DNA from: Candidatus Pacearchaeota archaeon
GTDB lineage: Archaea; Nanoarchaeota; Nanoarchaeia; Pacearchaeales; GW2011-AR1
NCBI GenBank assembly: GCA_002690445.1
Contig: NZER01000101.1
Span: forward strand, 1-7,668
DNA length: 7,668 nt
Direction of reading: 5' to 3'
Position 1 is the stretch's first letter. Each line of letters opens with the position of its first letter. The notes under the pieces were generated by a model, which searched no databases, was not told where the DNA came from, and saw only the letters and a program-made list of their open reading frames with translations. The position numbers and the translations under genes were made by a program. Shown here piece after piece: positions 1 to 5,200 of this stretch.

Positions 1-91
1 GGGTAAGATTTTCTTGAAGCCGACTTCGGTTGCTGAGATCGTTATCTTTGATTTCACTCTGACACCACAAGGTGCATCGTTTAGTGAGTAA
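1..91 (+). CDS. gp18: Tail sheath protein, C-terminal end (partial)
   Basis: Reading from base 2, 29 codons are open up to a TAA at 89-91, and the gene enters from the left edge. The peptide contains FLKPTSVAEIVIFDFTLTP and ends GASFSE. The pattern 'hydrophobic-K-P-T, E-hydrophobic-I, F-x-L-T-x-x-G-A-S-F-x-E-stop' matches what I know of the extreme C-terminus of contractile-tail sheath proteins (T4 gp18 family). The sheath surrounds the tail tube and contracts during injection. Its position directly upstream of a tail tube gene is the standard sheath-tube order and is the strongest support, since only 29 residues are visible. Alternatives are another structural protein with a similar end. The hairpin that starts nine bases after the stop probably ends its transcript. 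Confidence 0.7.
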   Translation, partial: GKIFLKPTSVAEIVIFDFTLTPQGASFSE

Positions 92-99
92 TAATTAAT

Positions 100-146
100 T
101 ATGTGTGAAGAGAAAACAAAAATCTCTTCACACATATATTTATTTT
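100..146 (+). terminator. Strong hairpin with T-rich tail after the sheath gene
   Basis: Bases 100-113 (TATGTGTGAAGAGA) pair perfectly with 123-136, giving a 14-bp stem around an A-rich 9-nt loop (114-122). A T-rich tail, ATATTTATTTT, begins at the last stem base and runs to 146. It sits between the sheath stop (91) and the tube start (209), as expected for an intrinsic terminator or an mRNA-stabilising 3' end. The T run is broken by A residues, so termination may be partial and let some transcript read into the tube gene. Confidence 0.75.
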
Positions 147-196
147 AGACTTTATACACATACTTATTTTGGAATTGAATTAAATTTTTTTAGTTT

Positions 197-211
197 GGAG
201 AATATGAAATG
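197..211 (+). promoter_or_regulatory. Ribosome binding site that decides the tail tube start
   Basis: GGAG at 197-200 is followed by two ATGs in different frames, at 204 and 209. The ATG at 204 is only 3 nt from the Shine-Dalgarno and opens an 8-codon frame that ends at a TAA. The ATG at 209 has an 8-nt spacing and opens the 164-codon tube gene, so 209 is the start. The rest of the gap (137-196) is very AT-rich. I could not identify a convincing promoter in it. Confidence 0.7.
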
Positions 212-703
212 GCTGATGTTAGAGCTGTAAATCAAATGCTTGCGGACACTTTTGAACCCAAAAGGCAAAATAGATGGTTTTTCCAGTTTGCCGAAGATGT
301 CCTTCCTCAATTTGTGGCTAAAACTTTCGCCCGTCCGACTTTTACTCAAGAAGCTGTTACGATTGATTATATTAATAGTAAGAGATATCTTGCTGGTAAA
401 TTTGAGTGGGGTACTATTGCTTTAACTCTTCATGATCCTATTGCACCTTCTGCGTCGCAGAAAGTAATGGAGTGGGCACGTTTGGCTCATGAAACGATTT
501 CAGGTCGCGACGGATATGCTGCTTTTTATAAGAAGGATTTTTCTCTCAATTTGATGGACCCTGTTGGTGTTACGATTGAACAGTGGGATATCAAAGGCGG
601 ATTTATTAGTGATGCAGATTTCGGTGGACTGGATTATACAAGTGGTGAGCCTGTTGAAATTTCTATTACGGTTCGTCCGGATGAGTGTATCCTGAGATAT
701 TAA
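209..703 (+). CDS. gp19: Tail tube protein, T4 gp19 family
   Basis: This 164-residue protein would be the subunit that stacks as rings to form the inner tube of the contractile tail, through which DNA passes. T4 gp19 is about 163 residues, so the length fits. Landmarks are FEPKRQNRWFFQF near residues 16-28, the LTLHDPIAPSASQKVMEW stretch near 73-90, then GRDGYAAFYKKDFSLNLMDP near 99-118, and EQWDIKGGFISDADFGGLDY near 124-143. These are the family's usual blocks: the D-P-I-x-P loop followed by a W-containing helix, the G-Y-x-x-x-Y-K-K-D segment, the D-P-x-G-V strand, and 'x-W-x-hydrophobic-x-G-x-F-I'. The C-terminus is a beta strand ending in RY. It lies between the sheath and the gp26-like gene. 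It has its own Shine-Dalgarno (GGAG 197-200) and follows a terminator-like hairpin, which would allow expression separate from the sheath; tube protein is needed in high copy number. Confidence 0.93.
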   Translation: MADVRAVNQMLADTFEPKRQNRWFFQFAEDVLPQFVAKTFARPTFTQEAVTIDYINSKRYLAGKFEWGTIALTLHDPIAPSASQKVMEWARLAHETISGRDGYAAFYKKDFSLNLMDPVGVTIEQWDIKGGFISDADFGGLDYTSGEPVEISITVRPDECILRY

Positions 704-741
704 TACTTGTAGTTTATTTATAGTTGTTTTTTTATTAAGAT

Positions 742-765
742 TTCTTGTAATCATACAAGAAGGAG
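742..765 (+). promoter_or_regulatory. Small hairpin overlapping the Shine-Dalgarno of the gp26-like gene
   Basis: TTCTTGTA (742-749) and TACAAGAA (754-761) form an 8-bp perfect stem with a 4-nt ATCA loop. The Shine-Dalgarno AAGGAG (760-765) uses the last two bases of the right arm, so folding would partly mask it. The start codon is at 775, nine bases after the Shine-Dalgarno. A T run (725-733) lies upstream of the stem rather than downstream, which argues against a terminator. I infer translational tuning; a chance AT-rich palindrome is possible. The gap 704-774 otherwise shows nothing I recognise. Confidence 0.4.
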
Positions 766-774
766 TTTTATTAT

Positions 775-1692
775 ATGAGTGAAAAAAAAGAATCGTCTAT
801 TGAGTTTGAAGAAACAAAAGAAGAGCAAAAAGAACAAGTTTCTACAGATATAAACCCGCAGGATATCAATAAAGATCCCGCCACGTATGCAAGGCAAGTT
901 GCAGCACAACGAGCGGATGAATATGATAAAATGGCGGGTTTTTCTGTGCCTCGCGATTTTGTAATGTTGCCATCGAAGGGAATGATTTATCCGGAAGGTT
1001 CTCCGTTGCATAATATGGAAGAGGTCGAAGTTCGCCATCTTACCGCAGCTGATGAAGATATTTTAACTTCGCGGGCCTTGTTAAGGAGCGGCAAGGCTAT
1101 TGACACTATGTTGTCTAATGTTTTGATGAATAAATCTATTAATGTAGATGAATTGATTTCTGGCGATAAGAATGCTATTTTAACATTTCTTAGAATTACT
1201 GGATATGGACCTGAATACCCTGTTGAAATTGATTGTCCAGGTTGTGGTGATAATATCAAATATGAATTTGATCTAAGTAAATTAACAATGAGGTTTTTGG
1301 ATGTTTTGCCTGTAGCATCTGGTCAGAATAGATTCTCTTTTCAATTACCATCTGGTTTGGAGATAGAGTTTAAGTTACTAAATAGTGCAGAAGATGCACA
1401 AATTACTGAAGAACAAGAGAAGCTTAAACGTACCACTAACTCTCCTTTAGAAAAGAATGTAACTACCAAATATAAGTACCAAATTGTTAGTGTTGATAAT
1501 AAGGAAGATCAAACTTTTATTAATAATTTTGTAAATGCAATGAACCTACGTGATTCTAGGGCTTTTAGAACTTATTTGGAAGAAATCGAGCCTGATGTTG
1601 ATATGAAACAGGATTTTAAATGTCGTATGTGTGGACATACGGAGGAGGTAGATATACCAGTAACGGTAGGTTTCTTTTGGCCTGAGTCCTAA
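775..1692 (+). CDS. gp26: T4 gp26-like baseplate / tail-assembly protein with four-cysteine zinc ribbon
   Basis: This 305-residue protein starts at an ATG nine bases after AAGGAG. Residues 1-30 are very acidic and Lys/Glu/Gln-rich, probably disordered. After about residue 58 comes FVMLPSKGMIYP, then EVEVRHLTAADEDILTSR, a helical section with LLRSGKAIDTML, and FLRITGYGPEYP. This order (LPS-x-G-x-x-Y, then L-T-x-x-D-E-x-hydrophobic-L-x-x, then R-x-x-x-Y-G-x-x-Y) is what I know from the T4 base plate protein family that includes T4 gp26. A CPGC pair (C154, C157) and a CRMC pair (C283, C286) probably form one zinc ribbon whose halves are far apart in sequence. The protein ends in GFFWPES. Its family acts in baseplate hub and tail initiation and, by position before the tape measure, is likely a tape measure chaperone. 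It is longer than T4 gp26 (208 residues). The last 23 bases overlap another open frame, treated separately as a probable frameshift extension. Confidence 0.8.
   Translation: MSEKKESSIEFEETKEEQKEQVSTDINPQDINKDPATYARQVAAQRADEYDKMAGFSVPRDFVMLPSKGMIYPEGSPLHNMEEVEVRHLTAADEDILTSRALLRSGKAIDTMLSNVLMNKSINVDELISGDKNAILTFLRITGYGPEYPVEIDCPGCGDNIKYEFDLSKLTMRFLDVLPVASGQNRFSFQLPSGLEIEFKLLNSAEDAQITEEQEKLKRTTNSPLEKNVTTKYKYQIVSVDNKEDQTFINNFVNAMNLRDSRAFRTYLEEIEPDVDMKQDFKCRMCGHTEEVDIPVTVGFFWPES
1641..1650 (+). other. Internal Shine-Dalgarno-like sequence in the gp26-like gene
   Basis: GGAGGAGGTA contains AGGAGGT, a near-perfect anti-Shine-Dalgarno match, inside codons for Thr-Glu-Glu-Val. No ATG, GTG or TTG lies at initiation distance in any frame that stays open, so it is unlikely to start a protein. 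It lies 25 bases before the TTT-TGG slip candidate and 37 before the TCC-TAA one, which is further than the spacing known for Shine-Dalgarno-stimulated frameshifting. It could still pause the ribosome. Confidence 0.3.
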
Positions 1693-1912
1693 TCTTAAAG
1701 AATATATTTTTGAAGAATGTTTTTATTGTGTTTATTATGGACATCTTAGTTTTACCGATGCTTATAATCTACCCATTAAGTGGAGAAAATGGTGGCTTAA
1801 TAAAATAAGTGAAATAAACGAAGAAGAAAACCAAAAAAGAATGCAGCCATCTGTTATGCCGCAGTCTCAGGGCAGCGGTCGTTCATTACGCGCTAGAGAT
1901 ATTGGTAGATAG
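1670..1912 (+). CDS. Downstream frame of a probable frameshifted tail assembly chaperone
   Basis: This frame is +1 relative to the gp26-like gene and opens after a TAG at 1667-1669. It stays open to a TAG at 1910-1912. Key stretches are NLKEYIFEECFYCVYYGHLS, then FTDAYNLPIKWRKWWLNKIS, and a low-complexity tail ending SGRSLRARDIGR. The pattern 'YYGxxSFTDAYNLPIxxRxWW' resembles small proteins I know from tail modules of T4-like environmental phages, where F-S-Y-x-D-A-Y-x-M-P-V-x-x-R is typical; this is recall, not a search. No ATG, GTG or TTG occurs before an ATG at 1841, which would leave only 23 residues, so independent translation of the conserved part is unlikely. I infer that it is reached by +1 (or -2) frameshifting near the end of the gp26-like gene, giving about 378 residues, as G/GT of lambda does by -1. 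A sequencing indel could produce the same picture. The Trp-rich, basic helix followed by a Glu-rich one suits a tape measure binding segment. Confidence 0.65.
   Translation, partial: VSFGLSPNLKEYIFEECFYCVYYGHLSFTDAYNLPIKWRKWWLNKISEINEEENQKRMQPSVMPQSQGSGRSLRARDIGR
1672..1692 (+). other. Candidate +1 ribosomal frameshift site
   Basis: Zero-frame codons here are TTC TTT TGG CCT GAG TCC TAA. Two sites could move ribosomes into the +1 frame. At TTT-TGG, tRNA-Phe can slip one base and re-pair perfectly with TTT (1676-1678), after which GGC is read. At TCC-TAA, a slow stop codon could allow a +1 step to AAT, giving the natural-looking junction FFWPES-NLKEY. Both give 378 residues. A -2 shift at TCC-TAA (AGT, then CCT AAT) is also possible. 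The sequence alone does not choose between these, and a missing or extra T in the TTTT run would mimic the first. Confidence 0.45.
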
Positions 1913-1914
1913 TT

Positions 1915-1956
1915 AATATCCCCTTATAAATTTTTACTATAAGGGGATATTTATTT
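1915..1956 (+). terminator. Strong hairpin with T-rich tail after the chaperone frame
   Basis: AATATCCCCTTATA (1915-1928) pairs perfectly with 1938-1951, a 14-bp stem with a 9-nt loop (1929-1937). The tail ATATTTATTT (1947-1956) overlaps the end of the stem. It starts two bases after the stop codon of the frameshift extension (1912), and not after the zero-frame stop at 1692. This supports 1912 as the true end of the coding unit. It would terminate or attenuate transcription before the small gene and the tape measure gene. Confidence 0.75.
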
Positions 1957-1983
1957 ATGTAAAACTCTACTAGGAGAATTTTA

Positions 1984-2289
1984 ATGAAAGAAGTAATTTC
2001 ACCACATGCAAAAATAGTTGATCCTTTTGCTGAAAAAGAAAGTAGTTTTAATGTAGGTAATTTAGCCAAGACAGTGCTAGCTGGACTTGGTATTCATTCT
2101 GCTATTGATTTTTTTAGAAATCGTAAGGTTGATGATACTAAACAAGATAAACGTGACAAAGATGAACTGAAAAAAATTGAAAAAGAAATGCGGAAGAGTA
2201 AAGAATTACAAAAGAAATTAAGTGCAAAAGGTATGACTCTTGACGATGTTCTTCGTCAAATGAAAAAAAGTAATAAATTAAGAAAGTAA
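1984..2289 (+). CDS. Small helical, highly charged tail-module protein of unknown function
   Basis: I do not recognise this 101-residue protein. The ATG at 1984 has AGGAG at 1972-1976, seven bases upstream. Residues 1-25 contain the PHAKIVDPF and ESSFNVGN stretches. Residues 26-45 form a mildly hydrophobic segment, LAKTVLAGLGIHSAIDFF, too short and polar for a confident membrane helix. Residues 46-101 are dense in Lys, Asp and Glu and look like a coiled coil (DELKKIEKEMRKSKELQKKL), ending MKKSNKLRK. It has no cysteine. It lies between the assembly chaperone and the tape measure gene, whose ATG follows its stop by 7 nt, so the two are probably translated together. I infer a role in tape measure folding or tail initiation from position only. 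Confidence 0.75.
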   Translation: MKEVISPHAKIVDPFAEKESSFNVGNLAKTVLAGLGIHSAIDFFRNRKVDDTKQDKRDKDELKKIEKEMRKSKELQKKLSAKGMTLDDVLRQMKKSNKLRK

Positions 2290-2296
2290 ATAATTA

Positions 2297-5200
2297 ATGG
2301 CAGACATTGGTAATCAATTAGAAGGTGTCGGCGAGGGCCTAGATAGATTTTTAGAAGCTCTTGATGATGCTAGTTATAGTTTGGGTAGCAATGCAGCTCT
2401 GCAAGCTTCTCAAGCCCGCGCTGCCAAAAAAATGGATGACATCCACGCGAAAGCGTTGAAGAAGAACCTTAAATTAGAAAAAGCTCAGGCTAAAGCGGCT
2501 AAGGATGCGATGCCTTTTCATAAGAAGTTATTGACTTTTCATAAGAAGTTAGTGATTGGCCTAAAAGATGAAATAAAGAACAGAACTTTATTAACTAAGG
2601 GTATGAAAGATCTTAGTAAATCTATGACTGATTTTGCTAAAAAAGCTCTAGGTGGGGTAGCAAAAGGTATTGCTGTTATGGCCAAGGCTGGTATATTGGG
2701 TGCAATGGTCGCTTCTGTTAAGTTAATTGCAGATGGATTATTGCGTAGTGATGCTGCAATGGCCAAACTATCTGGTCGCGTTGGCATGACACGAAAAGAG
2801 TTAGCAGGAGTTCACGGCGAAGCTGTTAAAGCCCAACAATCAATGAATCTAATGGGCATTACTATGGAACAATCTTTAGAAACTGCGGGTAATTTGGTGG
2901 AGGCGTTCGGCAGTGTCAAATATGTTACTGATGACTTAATAAAAACTTCTATAAAACTGGAAAAAGCCTATGGATTGGCTGGAAATCAAGCTGCCGATCT
3001 TATTGAAACTTTGGAGCGAGCTAATCAAGGGGCCCAGGAGTTTGTTGATACTGTCGGAGCAAAAGCAGCAGCCGCTGGTGTTAGTACTTCTTTGGTAATG
3101 AGAGACTTAGCTTCTCAAAGTCAAAAACTAGCTATGTACGGCGAACGAGGCAATGACGCGATGATACGAATGGCTGTTAATCTCGCTAAAGCTGGATCAA
3201 GTATGAAAGCTTTTGACGGAATGGAAGCAGCTTTTGAAAGCCCGGAATCTATTGCTGAAAATATGGGTAAAATTACTGCCCGGTTTGGTACTCAACTTAC
3301 TAAAGATTTAGGCACTGCTCAAGACCAATGGTACGCAATGGCAATGGGTGGTGAAGAGATGGAAGCACAAGTTGAGAAAATGACAAAATCTTTGGCCAAA
3401 AATTTTGATATTAGTACAAAACATGGGTTGGTTGACGCGCAGGGCAAAAAAGTGGGTAAGCTATGGATAAAAGAATTAGCTAAAGCTTATGGAATGGAAG
3501 AAAGTGCCATGCTTAGGATAATCGACGAGCGCGATAAACAGAATAAACAGCTTGAGTATCAGCGCAGCCTGGGGGAGGAGTCATTCAAGGCGTGGAAGAA
3601 AAAGCAAAAGGAAGAAAAAACCGCCCGCGAAGAAGATGCAAAACGTCAAGAAAAGATTATAGCTGCTAGAATGACCCTGATTGGAAAACTAAAGGCCATA
3701 TGGAATGGTTTATATAGTACTTTATCAGAACAAATAACTAAGATACTTGGAGTTACTGGCGAAGCTGCTGTAGGTATCGATAACATGGGAATTGCATTAA
3801 AGAAAGCATTAAATTTAGAATTTTTTGCAGATGATGTTGAAAAGGGCGGATGGGCAGATGCAATAGGATCAAGATTGAAGGCTGTGATGAAGAAAGCTCT
3901 GATGAAGATTTTTCCAGATTATGCAGCAGCGATTGAAAGTGGCCAAGGCGGTCTGGCTGCGTTTCACGCGGTAATAGTACCAAAAATAAAAGACGCGATA
4001 AAATCGGGTATTGCTAGTGCTTTTGGTGTAGATGTTGATACGCTAGATGTAGCTGGTATGGCTAAGGCGGCAGCAAGTACTGCTGGTGTAATGGGTGCGG
4101 TAGGTGGAGCCATGAAAGCACTGAGCATGTTAAAGGGTACTTTTTTAAATCCGATGTGGGTACAAATAGCAGGCGGCGGTGGAAAAGGAATAATGGGTAT
4201 GATGAAGAAGATGCTCGTCTTGGGAAAGACCGGTGGAAAGAAGGTTCTTGGTATGGGAAAGACCGCAGCTCAAGCAACTGGAAGGGTAGCCGCAACTGGG
4301 GCAAAGGGAGTCGCAAGCGTAGCTCAAGTAGCTGGAAAAGGGGCAGCAGGACTGCTGTCTAAGGCTGCGCCAATTTTGGCCAAAGCTGGGCCGTCGTTAG
4401 CCAAGGCTGCCGCTAAGTTTGCGGGTCCGCTGGCGATTGTAATGTCAGCAGTGGAAGGTGGAATGGCTGTAGCAGATAAAATGGCAGCTACTACTGAAGA
4501 AGAAAAAGATGCGGCTAATAGAAAAATGGCCGGTGCATCTGGCGGAGCCGCAGGTGCTGCCGTGGGTATGGCCCTAGGTAGTGTAGTTCCAGTAATTGGT
4601 ACAGCGATCGGAGGGGTACTTGGCGGTTGGCTTGGAAGAGAAGGCGGCAAGATGTTGTATGATAATTGGGATAAGATAGCCGGGCCCGTATCTGAATCCT
4701 GGGAGGCAGTTTCTGAAACGACAGCAGAATTATACGAAGACATTTCTAAAGAAGGAAAAAAACTGTATAAAAAAACCGCGATGTCGGCCAAGGCACTCTA
4801 CAGAGGTGTTACACAAAAGGGCCAGCGGGTAATGAGAGACTTTAAGAGTGGAGTTGTTGACAAGTTTGAAAATGTCACTGAAACTCTTAGCCAAGTTTCC
4901 GAAGACGCTTTTGGTAAGCTGGATGGTTGGGTTACGAGTTTGACTGGGGCTGGTATAACGGAGAATTTCGCTAAGCTGACCGATTTCGCTAAGAAATTGA
5001 TTACGAACAATCCTCTATTTATAGTTTTTGATAAATTAAAAACATGGGCTGAGGATTTACTTGGATTTAGTTTTACAGACAAAATAGGAGAAGCTTTAAC
5101 GGCTTTTGCCGAGGCTTTTTCGATGAAAAACTTGAAAGCAATATTGTCAGAAATTCCTGGAATCGGCCGCTTGTTGCCGGAAGACGCTTTAGGTAGAGTT

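Noticed and set aside
209..754. Overlapping short frames on both strands across the tail tube gene
   Set aside because: They are shadows of the clearly recognised tube gene and have no motifs of their own.
1925..1932. TATAAATT, seven of eight matches to the T4 late promoter TATAAATA
   Set aside because: It lies in the stem and loop of the hairpin at 1915-1951, in AT-rich DNA where such matches are expected by chance; no other gap here has the exact motif.
4156..4362. 68-codon Arg/Gly/Ser-rich + strand frame
   Set aside because: It is an alternative reading of Lys/Gly/Ala codons of the tape measure gene, wholly inside it, with no ribosome binding site.
4324..4791. 155-codon open frame on the - strand inside the tape measure gene
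   Set aside because: It lies opposite the Ala/Gly-rich section, where GC-rich codons read backwards rarely give stops. It is Ala/Pro/Ser low-complexity, and I saw no ribosome binding site or known motif.
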